Source: Oxyruncus cristatus (Eukaryota; Chordata; Aves; Passeriformes; Cotingidae). From it: DNA of 64,000 nucleotides. Both the position numbers and the translations under genes were made by a program. Under the pieces are notes generated by a model. That model was not told where the DNA came from and did not search any database. It saw nothing but the letters and a program-made list of their open reading frames with translations. Below, one piece after another: positions 38,940-51,747 of the stretch (positions are counted from its first letter, which is position 1; each line of letters starts with the position of its first letter). Location of the stretch: positions 386,992-450,991 of the forward strand of contig VXAY01002132.1 of assembly GCA_013399855.1 (NCBI GenBank). The letters run 5' to 3'.

Positions 38940-39225
38940 AAGAATTAATTTAAGTGCTTTATTCTGCCATCAGCCCCGTATTACCTTTCTGCTTAATGCT
39001 GTCAAATTATCTTCTTTTTGTCTGTGGACTTCACACCACTTCCAACAGTTGCACTTGCATATCAATGAGTTGTCAGCCGGCTATGATAATTACTGTGCAG
39101 AGGTGCCTGTGCTATCTCCTGCACACTCTCTGTTTCTCTCCATTAATCTCTCCTGAGTTTGCACGGAGAGGCTGCCCAGAGCTCGATATGAAAGCGCAAG
39201 TGCAGCAGCAGTAGCAAACCTGGAA
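38940..39225. promoter_or_regulatory. Possible conserved noncoding element
   Basis: The block runs from AATTAATTTAAGTGC through TTGTCAGCCGGCTATGATAATTAC to GAGCTCGATATGAAAGCGC. It keeps several CpG, has homeodomain-like cores and carries no repeat signature. A plus-strand frame (38954-39214, 86 codons) is open across it but contains no domain. Conserved noncoding DNA is the preferred reading. Confidence 0.25.
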
Positions 39226-42200
39226 ACAGAGAGATTGTAGAACCCATTTTACACTGGTCTTTTAAAACACAGGCTGTGTCCATTTGCCCCCCGGTTTATT
39301 CTGCAGTTTCCCATTGTCTGCATGTCCTGGGAAGCGTGACTGCAGCCCCTTGCTCTGCTCTCCTGAGACACAGTCTCCTGACACAGTCTCCTGGCCTTGT
39401 GCTTCCCAGAGTTAAGTCCAGAGGATTTAACCAGCACACACAGTCTGAAAAGCGTGGCTCAGCAATGCCTTTATGGTAGGTGGGAGCAGTGTCTACTGCT
39501 CAGACAGAAGCTGAAGTTGCCAATAGACTCAGCAGCCCAATTTTAGGTTTCTTCCATGCTTGTCTAAGATGTCATTTTGGGAAATTCATATATTTTCATG
39601 CATTTTTCTTCCACAAACTGGCTAGAAAATAAGGAAATTATATGCTTTAAGAGCTGCTGGTGGCCTGTCACATTGCTTCGGTCAGGGTTGTCTCTGCTAG
39701 TATTTTTCAATCATCTACCTGTAACTTAGTGGTGGTCCCAGAAAGAAATTCTGGGGCATGAGCATGGAAAATGAGCAATACTCTCCTCATCATACACTGT
39801 GTGTCATTGGGAACAACACAAAGCATAGCACGTGTGCATTCAGAATTCAAGAAGAGTAGGAAACAGCATTGCATCAAAATGCAACTCTTCTCTGAAACAG
39901 ATTAATATAAAGGTCACTTCCAACCAGAAGTAAAAAACATTCCGTTCGGGGGAATCACTGGAGGTGAAGGGGAAAGAAATGAACTATTTGATTTGGGGGG
40001 GGGGAGGAATTGGTTAGACAGAAGGTGCTTCAAACTATAATCAAAAATTAATTAGAAAAAGGAACAAGCCAAAGGACAAACATCTGTGACAGAAGGATGT
40101 GAAGAGATAAACAAATCCTACGTATGACAGTTAATTTCGGTTAAGACCAGAATCCTGCTGGGCTACATTTGGAGGACTCTGTAAACACTCTGGGAAAAAA
40201 GAAAACTTACATTGATTTCAGTGTGAATCAACAACTAAAAGACTGGAAAAGCAAACCAAAGACACGGAAAATGACAGATTTCAACAAAACCACACAAACT
40301 AAGGATAACAACAGTAAAGTGAAACTGTGGCAATTAACAGACCAAGAGTTTTCCTCAAGTCATGAGGCAAAAAGACTGAAAACAAATATTCACTACTCCT
40401 GCACCTGAGTTTCCTAAATACCACAGATGAGGGAGGGAAAAGCCCAGCTGACATAACTCTGGCAGGATGAATCCCTGTCCTAAGCCAGGTGACACTGGGG
40501 CCTATTTACTTTTCTCACTTGCTCACTGAGAAGAGCTGCAGTTTGTTAGAACTGAGACAACACTACATGGAGCTGGAAAGGGAACTGCAGCAACACACAG
40601 TGAGCAGGGACATCAACTCCACTCCTTGCCAGGGCTCATGAGCTGATTTTTGGCCCCATGGGATGTTCCTGCAGCTTCACGATGCCCAAAGGGAAATTCC
40701 TAAAGAGACTGCACCACAAAATCCCCTCAGGAGGCCAGAACTGCCAGAGCAGCTTGGTGGGACCTTCACAAGGCTGTGCCCTGCACAAAGCCCCCAAACC
40801 CGGGGAACGTTGCTGGGGACTTCCCGTTCCCTTCTCTCCCACCACGAGGGAAGTCTAAACAGAGCAGTTGGTAAATACAGAATTCACTGTGGAGAAAAAG
40901 AGAGATAAGAACTCCAAAGTCCAAATTCTCCTGTGGTGCTGATCATCCTGTTCTGTTTACATTTTGCTTAGCAAGGTGCTCGCCTATATTAACCACAGCC
41001 TGTGGAGACAATGTGGACAAATAACTGCAAACAGCAACCAAGGCAAAACATGTTATAATTTCAGCTGTTGGGTTAATGTGTTTCCATCATGAATATGGTG
41101 AAATAATACTTAATCTATACTTTGTTCACTGAACATTGCAGAGAAAAGCAGCACCAAGATGTCGAGAAACAATGCAACCTTCCTAACTGAGTTACTGAAA
41201 CAAATCAATGTGTTTTCTGATTAATTCTTCAGCTGGGTTGAAATTTGTGAGCAATCTTGGTAAAATATACAATTATGTAACTCTGCCTCACCATAAAATA
41301 AGTGTTGCTATTAGGCCTACGCAGATAATCAAAGTTAAAATTCTCTTTCTGCAAATATCCTGAAGCATTTGTTGAAAACTTGCTGCCAGCGTGTTCGCTG
41401 AATACCAGTAAACTCATCTGCCAGAGTATTTGGGATAAGCAAACACAAAGCAGGTGCAAATGAACTCTGATCAAATTTGCTCAAAACTTCAAGTAAATAC
41501 TAAAGTTAGAGGATGGGGAGAAATGTGTTTTCCGTATTTGGCTAACAGTAATTGCAATTTCTATCCAGTCAAACCAGCATAATTAAGCAAAAGACAAGAA
41601 GGGATCTGGCAGTAGGCTGAGCAAAGTAACTATTGCTAATGAAAGAGAAAAAATGAGGTTTAGGGGTAATGTAAATATAGTTAATAATGTCATGTTACTA
41701 CAACGCCAAAACTTCAGACAAAGAGACCCAGGACAAGTTGTTATTATGAAAACTTAGTCAGCACAAATAATTAATTACTAATAAAATTATGTTAATAGTT
41801 GGAATCACCCATAATTCCAGGCTAAATTTAATAACTGAGTGCAACAAAACAGGATTCTCAGTGACGCAGATACCATGGCCTGGATTGTCAGCACTGTGCT
41901 GTGGTAAACTGCTGTAGTCTACTCCAGACATTTCTAGGGGGTTTCCAGTACATGCAAAAACACCCACAGCTGTGTGTTGAAGTCAGCTGTCACCTCAGTT
42001 GTACTGCCATTTGACAAATAACTGCTTATTTGCTGACATCATCACTACAGCTAAAATGAATCAGGTCAAAGAGAAAGGAATAAAATAGAGACTGCAGCTG
42101 AGCAGGAATGTTTGGTTTGGAGCAGACAGAGAACATGGAGAAGAGAAGCCACTGTGTATTTAATAAAGTGGCTACTTTGCCTTGGAACACTTCCAGAATG

Positions 42201-43140
42201 ATAAGCAACCCCTATTTATGGAACATGGCTCCTCAGTGCCAGCTTATGCAAATTACAAAAGGAGCAGAAGAATTAAGGGTAGAATAGTGAAAATTATTTC
42301 CAGAATAGATGAGTACCTCTTCCTGAGAAGGAAAATATGAAGAATAAAACACTTATCCCTGTGAACAAATTATCTGCATTTCCCTTCTGTGTATTTGAAT
42401 TTATTTGATCAATAAGTGATTTGACTTAAACTTTATAAGGGTTGTTTAAATGTTCTCCAATACTCAAATATCTTTTACTGGCCTGGGACCTCGTCTTTGA
42501 CTGTCTTATTTGACTGAAAATATGTTTCAGCTCTATTCTGAACAGTCCAATGGCTGTTTCCAAGGGACTCACAGATGGTCAGAGAGGAATTGAGTCATCA
42601 GAGGGAAGAGCATCATCATCCCATTCCCTGAGCAGGGGGAGTCTGAGCACAGGGGTGAACCCAGGCACAGTAACCGTGGAATGGGCATGGTTGGAGCTTG
42701 GAGAGAAAGTTACCCAACAGACTGACTAAAAACATTCCTCATTAGCTAATAGCAATTAAAATCCTTCACAGTAAGTTAACAGAATTAGCAGTGTCTTCAT
42801 AGGATTTGGGGATGGACATTCCAAGAGCTTCCAGTCCGGTCAGTACACAGCACATTCTTACTACAGAACGCATCATCCTAATTCGGGAGGAAAGGAAGAG
42901 CTGAGGGGGGTCCTTGCTGAACCCTGCACGTGTCTTTGCTCTGTGGTAAACGTGCACCACTATCAGATTAACCAACTGAAAGATATGGAAAAAAATCTGC
43001 TGGGGCTGCCAAACTTTCAGATTAAATGAACTCTTCCTTCAGTAAATCCGTGGATTGCACTCAGTGGTGACTTTCAGAACTTTTGCAATCCATTTTATTT
43101 TTCTTTCAGCCAGCTGTTAAAGCTTAAGGGATTTTGAGAG
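39226..43140. other. Unique DNA with a tandem duplication and a G10 run
   Basis: Contains a perfect 13-bp duplication at 39367-39392 and a run of ten G at 39995-40004. A somewhat GC-rich patch lies at about 40640-40850, where short frames overlap on both strands. No gene is supported. Confidence 0.5.
39367..39392. repeat. 13-bp tandem duplication
   Basis: GACACAGTCTCCT occurs at 39367-39379 and again directly at 39380-39392 with no mismatch. A further TCTCCTGA just upstream suggests an earlier partial copy. Confidence 0.85.
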
Positions 43141-43149
43141 CAGAGAACT

Positions 43150-43450
43150 AAAATTTAGCCAGACCCTCCTTATTAAAAGCAAAATCTTCAATAATTAGCT
43201 CTCCCCCTAACTGCTTTTTGGCTCTCATTACAAACGAAGTGCTATCTTAATATACCTTGTGTTGCAAATGTTTCACAATTCCTGCTAATCAAATTAAACT
43301 CAATTCTCAGCAAATAAACCCTCAATGCAGTTAATGGAAAACAAGGAACAGCGCTACTTTGCCTGAGAATGGGTCATTACCACAAGCTCCTAATTACAAG
43401 TACCTTAATGCATAATGTAAAGCACAGTCTTATATGGGCTCTTAAGAATT
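43150..43450. promoter_or_regulatory. Possible conserved noncoding element
   Basis: The block has repeated ATTA cores (AATAATTAGCTC, CTAATCAAATTAAACTC, CAGTTAATGG, CCTAATTACAAG, CCTTAATGCATAATG), interspersed with non-AT words and two isolated CpG (AAACGAAG and CAGCGCTAC). No repeat family or reading frame explains it. Confidence 0.27.
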
Positions 43451-43459
43451 AAAGCTGTG

Positions 43460-46400
43460 GCAGGATCAAAGACTTGATGTGTCCTTGAATTTTTTATATG
43501 TACATTTGAGCGAAGAAAAGCAACAAAGAGAATCCGAGCAAAACACAAAGACTCATTCACTTACCCACCCTTCAAAATGTATCATCATAATAATTTATGC
43601 AGTTTATGAGACTGCAAAGACTGATTTTGACTCAGGACACATTCTGAAACCAATTTTCATTTGCCTCCTCCTCTACCCTCTTGATAGAGAATGTTTCACA
43701 CCTACCAGTTAATGAAGGATTATTACTTTCCTCTAGAGTAAGTTGCAAATGCAACCAAGGTTAAAGCAAAGGACGTTCCTTCTGAATTAGGTTATATGAT
43801 GCCATCAAACAGGAACACAGGTGATTGATGACATATTGCTATTGCTGCACTAAGCATTTATCAATACCACACTCTGAATTATTTTCTGGTTTAGTTCTCT
43901 TATTGTCACATGATGGTATGTTTTTTCAAATTTACTTAACTGAAAAAAAAAATACAGTGAGCAAAGCGCTGGAAACAGCAGAAGGCGTAATAAATCACTG
44001 TAACCAAATTATGAAATACAGGCCCTGGTATTACTTGCCAGTCAGAATTCTGCTGTCTTGAGTGAATTTGTAACAGTTGCATTTTTTTACTCTGGGATCT
44101 GAGAAACAACCTGCAAGAACGGGCAGGGCAGTCCCTGCAGCCCAGCCATGCTGCAGGGCTCTTCTGCAAGCCCGAGGACTGGACTCCACCTTGACAAAAG
44201 CAATTCAGCTACAACACTATTCTGACCGAAACGTTTCACCAAGCCAAATTTTTTTTTCCCTTTTTTTGAAAATGTTTTGCGTCTACTTATTTTGCTGGAG
44301 AATTGTGACACCAAACTCTGAAACTTTCATCAAGATGAACACTTTATGCTCTAACTCGCTCTGAATATAAAGGATTCATATTAAATGATCTCTGGGAAAT
44401 CTTCAGGGTGTTACATTTGCAAAATCGCTGAACATTGTTGTTAGATTCGCTCTGTCTCTTCTCATTCTTGTTATTATTAATACAACATGTGTCTGCCTTG
44501 GTCTATCCTCCTGACACCATAAACTCTGTAAAAGCTGAGCTCTTCTCTCCTTAGCATTACAGTTGTCCTCTCCCCGAAGCACATGCAAGCACAGATTGGG
44601 AATTATGGCTATTTGAAAGAAGATTAGTTCCTATTTGGATATCTGTGGAACTGTGGAGAAGGCAGGCTCTGGAGACCCCCACCCTCACACTGACCTCATC
44701 CTGGGCCTCGGGAAACAAGGAATATTACTGGGAGTTCATGAAAACAGGGGCTCCTTCTCCACCTCCCCCACCCAGTCACCCAGTTTTGTTCACCTTTGTA
44801 ACTAAGAGGTAGAAGTAAAGGCTATTACTAGTAATGGCATGGGTTTGTCCTGGGGAGTAGTACTTATAAATACTCAAAATTCAGTCAGATGGAGATGTGT
44901 TCACTTGAACTACTGCACAAACAGCAATTGAGATAGACACCCATCCTCCTACAAAGACAGAGCCGGATGGGGTGGTTATCTAGAGGAAAGGATCCCAGAA
45001 TTATGGGTTGAATGGACAAATATGAGGAAAAAGCATGCTTAACAACAGAAAAACATCCAAATTTGAGCCCTGCCCGGTCAGTTCTGCTTTCTTTTAAGAT
45101 TTTCCTTATGTATCTCTGAAGTATTTGACTAAAATGTGTTATTATGAATAACATTAAAAGTAATGAGTTTCCAACAAGGTGTTAGATGAAATGTGGTAAA
45201 GGTTTAAAAAGTTTATGAATACCAGCTATTTCTGAAGAATATATCTCTATGTCTGGAGATAAATTCTCCTCAGATCTATAACCTTAAGCTTCTGATCCTG
45301 CTTAAAGGACCAGCTATTTTAAATTTGCTGAACAACTGTTAGTTCTACTCAGACTTTACACCTTTATTTGTTTCAAAGTAGTAATTTGCATTTCTGGAAT
45401 TTTCATCCTTTGGTCATAACAGGAGTCCCCCTCTCTCCTCTTTCCCTTTCTTTGCACTAACCTGCATCCTGGGGGAATATTTTGTGCTTTAGATTCTGCA
45501 GAAAGCCAACACTGACAGCATGGAGAGGAAAAACCTGCTCAGTGATGAAACCCAGATAGTTTCAATAAGGAGCAGAGCTGTTGTCCTTTGCTCTGGCCAT
45601 TTCTGCACAGCACTCACTGTTTCACATTCCTCACACTGTTTGATTCATAACAAACATAGCAAGTGCCTTATCTCACCAAACTGCATTTCAAAATATTATG
45701 CAAATAGTTTGCAGTCTATGTGTAAAATGCCCTGTATCCTTTGGCAAAACAGCTGTAAGATTCACCTGCTTTACTTGCTTAGAGCTGTAGTTTGTTTATG
45801 AATAATTTTGGTAAGAGAGGTGGAACTGAAGTTCCAACTTATAAAGAAATAAAGACCATGTTTCCTTCTGAATCAAAACCAAAGGCAAAGCTTAATAGCC
45901 AAGTCAAGGCAGTTTACAGCATCCCAGACTCCACTGCCAGAGCAATATAAAAAGCACTTCTGCTGAAAAATTTTAGGTTTAGCTCTACAGCTTTGCTGGG
46001 TATTGGAGATGTCCATGTCTGAGAAGGGGAACCAAGAAATTATACTCAGTAAGAGCTTGAATATTTATTTGAGTTTCCTCCAACTGCTGGGTATAAAAGG
46101 TTTGCAGTAGGTCAGCAGAATATAACACTGTTATCTACCTTTGCAGGGAAGTAGGTGTATATAGTCCCTGAGGCATTTAGAACTCTTTCAAAAATAGGTT
46201 TGTTTTCAGTGTACCATCAGCCCTAATTTTCTTGTGGGTAACTTCTAACAGTTTCAGCTGCAATATCTCCTATTCCCACTAGCATTAATAAGTGAGATCT
46301 GTAGGATTTTAATTACTTCCCTTGAAACAGACTGAAACCACTGTAAGACAATTTCGATGAATTATTTATAGGCAAACAAAACGATTTTCAAGATAGCACC

Positions 46401-46655
46401 TTTCCTTCTTTCCAGGCTTTTGTATGAATGACTCTCCAACTGCATCATTCCTCAGGGGAGGATTCCTGGCCTGCAAATTGTTTGAATTCAATATTGCAGT
46501 GTCACCTGATGGCCCAGCGATTTCCATAAATGGTCCCGAACTCTGCAGTTCATTCTCCAACACGATATAATTGAGCTCAGCCTTTTTAACCCTCAGGAGA
46601 AAGCTCATCGTGTTTCTCAGACATCGGAGAAAGAACTGAAGTGAGAATTACAGGC
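43460..46655. other. Unique DNA, nothing recognised
   Basis: Short frames only. A poly(T)-rich pair lies at about 44250-44270. No splice pair, RNA gene or repeat family was found. Confidence 0.45.
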
Positions 46656-46659
46656 TGAT

Positions 46660-46960
46660 TTCTGTTAAGTGCCTTCAGAGCGAGCACCAGCCCGTCCTGG
46701 AGTACCCCCTGACTGCCATTCATTCTCTAATACAAACAAATCGAGATATAATTCTCAGGCACACCTTGTTAAGTCACTGCTAATTACACACAATAAACCA
46801 GTGATACAATCTTACTCATATATTAATAGGAGGAGACGTTGCAAACACTGGCCCGATGTGCTTGTGACAATGTAAAGGAGATGGATTAATTTTGTGTGCA
46901 CGAGCTTGATTTTCACAGTCACGCCTGCTTTTGATGACAACAGACAATTACAAATAGTGA
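46660..46960. promoter_or_regulatory. Possible conserved noncoding element
   Basis: This is one of the more enhancer-like blocks in the window. It combines retained CpG (AGAGCGAGC, CCCGTCC, AATCGAG, AGACGTTGC, GCCCGATG, GCACGAGC, TCACGCC) with TAAT cores (CTAATACAAAC, GATATAATTC, GCTAATTACACAC, ATTAATAGG, GATTAATTTTG) and CAATAAACC/TTGT words of the FOX/SOX kind. There is no repeat signature. A 68-codon frame crosses part of it without features. Confidence 0.33.
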
Positions 46961-49900
46961 ACTGGGCTTGCAGGTAATTCCAAAACAAAAGGAATCAAAC
47001 TACAAAGGTAACAGTAGAAACTGCAAATGGTGTTTTCAGAGAAGCAGCACAAATGTGCACGCACAGAGGCTCTATTTGTAGAAATCGCCAGGAAGGAACA
47101 TTTCTCCCTTTTAATCTCATCAGAGTAAGAGTGACACTGTTCTTCATCACTATTTCTGAGATATGAAGACACTTTAAATCTAAATAAACAACAGGTAGAT
47201 CTGTAAACTCATCAAGGAAAGCCTCAGAAGAGAATAATCTCCCTTATTCATATCTTAGCACCTTAAACAAACCTTGAGTTGTCTGATAGACAATTCCACA
47301 CGGACCCTCATCTTGGCTGTCACTGTTTTACCATTAAAGTGCCTTGTTGTAGAACACTGGAGACTTCAGAGGCTTAAGCCAATATAAAAATCTTTGCAGT
47401 ATGAAGTAATTTTATGTTGCTACTCTGGTTATTTCAGAATTGGCTGCAAATAAGAGCCTGAGGATGATTTAATGTGTCCTCGACCCATCACGGCCATGGT
47501 TAAACAAAGTAAACACATCAGTCTTTAGCAGTTATTTATAACTGGAAGAAAAGCACAAACCAGGCGTGGTAAACAGAGCACTGGAAAACATTCTGAAGGG
47601 GAACTAAAAGTATCTGAAAACGTCTTTCTTCACATATCGAGCGTATTCCGTTTCTCAGTAAAATAAAATCCCGATGACCATCCACGGGAGGATTTATTAA
47701 CCTAAAATCACTGTTCCAAATAAGACCCCAAGATACCACTGCTGAAGTGGACATTTAGGAATTCAGATGTGATTACACACCAGCAACACTGGCACTTCTG
47801 CTGCAGTTTTAGAATAGAACAACCAGCCTTCAGAGCTCATAGAGAAGTCTTAACTTTACGTTAAGATGGAAAAACACAAATCCTGATAAGTTATCTGTGA
47901 TAATTTGGCCCCTGCAGCAGTAACTGTATCAGTGACCCAACTTAGCAGCACTGATGCAATTCTCTTTTAAATCTGCTCAAAGAGATGGTATTTACCTTGC
48001 TGTCTAAACCCTGGATTCCTACAGCAGACACTGGTTCCTGACCCCTGCACTGGGGACTTTCTCTGGAGCCCGGACTGAGGATTTGCTGTCAATGGGATGT
48101 GTAACCCCGGGACACAGAGATCCAGGGAGGTCACCCTCTGCCTGGCATCAATAAGCTGTTTGTTTGCAATGAGGCCAAACCAAGAGCCCTGTTTACATAA
48201 GTGTGAGGAGGGATTGATTCAGGAGCAGCCACCCTACCACAGGACTGAGTGGCAACTGGATAAACTGCATTGGTTTCAAGGTCTGTCACGTGATTTCCTC
48301 TGATCCGTGTTTGCAGTGAGAGAAGGAAAAGAGTGGGAGAAATGGAAAGGATGTGTGCATCCCTCCGCCATGCTGAGACTGATACATTCTCACAACAAAG
48401 GACTAGGAGATGCCTCCATAACCTACAGGACATATCTCCAATTAAGTCTTCTTGTTAGAATGCAGAACTGGAAATTTCAGTGGTTGCTGCCCTTACAGGC
48501 TTCTGTAGGAGGCCCACGCTGCTTCTTGGGGCAGCTGATTCCCTGGGGGCACCCCTGGACTGATCTTCTGAGAAAGAGTCACCTTTTCATGAATTCTTAG
48601 TCTCAGCATTTGAGGAATTAGTGGTGGTGGAGGTCTGGCCAAGCTGTCAACTTACTTTCTCACCCATTGGGTACTCATGTAATTGAAAAATGAACCCAGG
48701 TGGAGTCATGCATCATAATGCCTGATATGTAGGAAACCTAAAAAAATCCCCCCAAACCCCCTCCCTAAAACAAAACCAGCAGCACAAAAACCTAATAAAA
48801 TCACCTTTTGGATTTCTTCTCTTTTGTTTTTGTTTTTTGGGGTTTTTTTTTGCCTGTTTACCACAAGCCTCTATTGAGCTGGAAAGAGACAATTTGGCCA
48901 ATATCACAGGGTTCTCTTTTTCACTTGAATACCACTGTTAGCTTTAATTTAGAGATTAGGACAACTTCATTCTTATCCCTGTAGTCTCTGTATATTATGC
49001 TTTAGTACTGGCTGTGGTGGGAATTATTTGCAGTAGCAGTAGACAAAATTCTCTCCTGAGTGGTACCGTTGCATGCTCAGAATTGCCAAGTCTCATGATG
49101 AGCTGAAAAAAACTGATTATTCCCAGGCATGAAAAATAAACTACTGGAAACAGTTTTCCTAAATTTTGTCTGTAGTTCTGTTGTAATTTCCTGGCTGTGA
49201 GAGATGTTTGGGAACGAGTACAGCTTGTCCTATGTTAGCTTTAACATTCCTGTATTCTACCTGGGGACAGGAGGTCGTATTTTAGTATTAATGAAGCAGA
49301 TTGCAGTAATGGAAATCACACCTATGGCAGCACAACAGTCGTTTAAAGCCTAACTTCCATGTCTTTCGTTACCTGCACTGGGAGCCTCAACCCATAAATA
49401 AAAATTTACATTTTCCCCCAAGAAGCATATTCCTTTCAAAGTTTTGGAGGGTCCTCTCTGGACCCCTTTCTTAATTATAGAACATTTCTGGGCCAGAAAG
49501 TACATATTATTTTCATCAGTGAGAGATAAGAGATGTCAGCATAGAGCTGGGTTTTGCTATACTTAATCATAATCCTCCTATCACTTAAAAAGGCAACAGA
49601 TCTTTTTCAATAAAGCTATTGACTGGGATTCCAACATAAACACCGGATTTAGGCACATAAGCTTAATTGACTATCAAGAAGAGATGAGCATCTCTTCCAT
49701 TTAGGCTCTTCTGATAACACCACCCTCAGTAGCTCAGGTTCATGTATGCAAGGACTAACTACAGGGAGGAGGAGCCAAAACTAAGAATATATGAAGATCA
49801 CTATCTTATTCTGTTCTTTATAGGAACATTAAATTAAAAAAAAAAAAAAGGTAACACATTGTTCCTGTAAAATTATTTTCAGTTTAAAGAATTCCCTGAA

Positions 49901-50030
49901 GTACCTGCACACGATACACTGTTATCTTTGTATTGATTTCCTGCAGTATCACACTGAACTGCAAAGGAGCCTTGTGATTTAATTGCAATTGCATTTTGCG
50001 TGAACTTCTAACATGAGTTACATACCAACC
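46961..50030. other. Unique DNA with a C/A-G/T inverted stretch
   Basis: No gene is supported. At 48739-48851 an A/C-rich segment is followed by a T/G-rich one and could fold imperfectly. A poly(A) run lies at about 49836-49849. Confidence 0.45.
48739..48851. repeat. Imperfect inverted repeat, A/C-rich to T/G-rich
   Basis: A segment of A7-T-C6 type at 48740-48753 is complementary in part to a GGGG-T9 stretch at about 48839-48851, with A/C-rich and T/G-rich sequence between them also able to pair loosely. Low-complexity origin is more likely than a functional hairpin. Confidence 0.4.
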
Positions 50031-50060
50031 TTTATAACGTTTTCTCTCTCCCTTTTTTAG

Positions 50061-50181
50061 CTTATAGTTTCATTCGGCCCTTCTTCTCACAGCCCCGGTT
50101 TATCTGTCCTCCCTTTCGTGCCGTCCAAGGCTTACAAGGTCATGACACTGCCTCCCGTATAGAACGAGGCACTGAAACCAG
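50061..50181 (+). other. Candidate 121-nt internal exon
   Basis: A branch-point-like TACCAAC and a long pyrimidine tract (TTTTCTCTCTCCCTTTTTTAG) end at 50060. A donor CAG|GTAACC follows at 50181/50182. Between them one frame is open across the whole interval (about 40 residues, beginning YSFIRPFFSQPRF); a second frame stops only near the end. The stretch keeps several CpG (TTCGGCCC, CCCCGG, TTCGTGCCGTCC, CCCGTATAGAACGAGG), unlike its surroundings. The peptide matches nothing I know. An untranslated lncRNA exon or a conserved noncoding element that mimics an exon are the alternatives. Confidence 0.33.
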
Positions 50182-51659
50182 GTAACCCGGGGAGCAATTG
50201 ATCCCAGATGAGCAGGAGGATATTTCCATCTAAATGAGGAGAATGAGCTTTGTGGCTCCCATTAAGGTTAATGGGGGTTATATGGCTGGGTCCTGGTGTA
50301 TCATAACAAATGCTTGGCCCCTCAGCTAATCCATTCCAATCTTTGAGTACTGACAGAGAAAGAAATATTGTCACAGGGGGGAAGGAAGAGGGATCGTGAT
50401 TTAGAAGCAAAATTCAGAGTTGTTCCGTGTTTCCTCACTAACTTTCAAAGTGTTAAAGCAGCACATTTCACCACTTTCCACTTCATCTGCAAAAGTGTTC
50501 AAGTTAGCGAGAGTTCTATGAGAACCATTAAAAATCTGTCAGGGAAGTGCTGGTCATGGCAAAACCATTTTTCAGAAGCTGTCAATTTGCCCAAATATCC
50601 ATCAGTGCTCCCAGGCACAACAAGGGATTCCTCATTTGGAACATGTCAATTCTTATTATTAATGTCATGATGAAAACACCTGCTAAGTGTCTGTGTCTGG
50701 CAAAGTGAGGCTGTCACAGAAATGAGAGGGTGGATGCAGCTCAGATTAGTGAGCAAGGAAGAGCTGGAGGCTTTTTTTTTTGTGTGTGTGATTACCTAAA
50801 GACAAGCATCCAATCTTTATCCTGAGCTTGTAAAGGCAGAATACAGGGAATGCAGCAAAGCAGAGTTGATGAAGGATAATGTGAAAATAATGTGCCATAT
50901 TAACTGTTTGTAAAATTACACATTTGAAGAGATGAGGTTCTTGGTCACTTGATTTTGTCCTCACAGGCACACACGAATGTCTGAAAAAGTCTTTCAACCC
51001 CTCTGAACCTTGGGATGTGCCTTGGCTGTGGCTGTCAGGCACACAGAGCACTGAGATCTGGGCTCTGCTTTTAAAAGCCCAGAGAGACAGAAAAAACATC
51101 TCTGGACCTCATTGCACTGGATATTCCTGTGGACACAGTGCCAAACCTTAAATGGCAGCTGCTGTTTTCCTTGAAAAAAATAAACATCAACATTATACCC
51201 ATGGGATTACGTGAGCTACAGGATGATATCATTTCTGAGAGGTCTTACTGTGTTTCCAAGGCGGGGTTTGGAAGAGAATTTCCGACTCCTGTTTTGGATT
51301 AAGACAAATCATATTCAGGAGGAAAAGTCGTCATCAAGGAAACTGTTCAGTCCTTAGAGCTACGCAAGTTAAATACTTTGGGGCAGAAGAAAAACCACTG
51401 TAAACAGCAGTTAATCCACGTGCTGACCAAGAGGAAAGTGCTCACAACAACTGGAGATTCCCTGCACAGCACTTGCTGTGAGAACCCCTCGGTGGGCACC
51501 AGGCAGCTCTGCATTCTGCTGCTGATACCACAAGGCACTTAAATACCTGCTTAACTTTAAGCTCGTGGCTTTAAGCACAAGGCATTAACTGTAATGAGCG
51601 TTCTTATATTCTTAATCACATACTTGGATTCATTGCCAGAGCAGGCATGAAGAAATAAT
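50182..51659. other. Unique DNA, nothing firmly recognised
   Basis: Includes a T-rich then GT run at about 50771-50788. A segment near 51545-51580 (TGCTTAACTTTAAGC...CTTTAAGCAC) has local dyad symmetry and may be a fragment of another old palindromic repeat. Confidence 0.4.
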
Positions 51660-51747
51660 GGGCCATATCTTCAGTTTGTGTAAATTGGTGTGACTTAATT
51701 GAAATGAATAGAGTTGTGTCAATTTATCCCGGCTGATACCAGATCCC
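51660..51747. mobile_element. Ancient palindromic MITE-like repeat
   Basis: The segment starts GGGCCATATCTTCAG, centres near 51703 on ATTGAAATGAAT and ends CGGCTGATACCAGATCCC. The right arm is an imperfect reverse complement of the left: GTGTAAATTGGTGT mirrors GTGTCAATTTATCC on the opposite strand. It closely resembles a palindromic repeat that I recall as abundant in turtles and crocodilians and present as old copies in birds; I do not assign a name. It is noncoding, strongly diverged and immobile. No target duplication could be made out. Confidence 0.5.

Noticed and set aside
51545..51580. Dyad TGCTTAACTTTAAGC...CTTTAAGCAC resembling another old palindromic repeat
   Set aside because: Only about 17 bases resemble the remembered family, which is too short to call.
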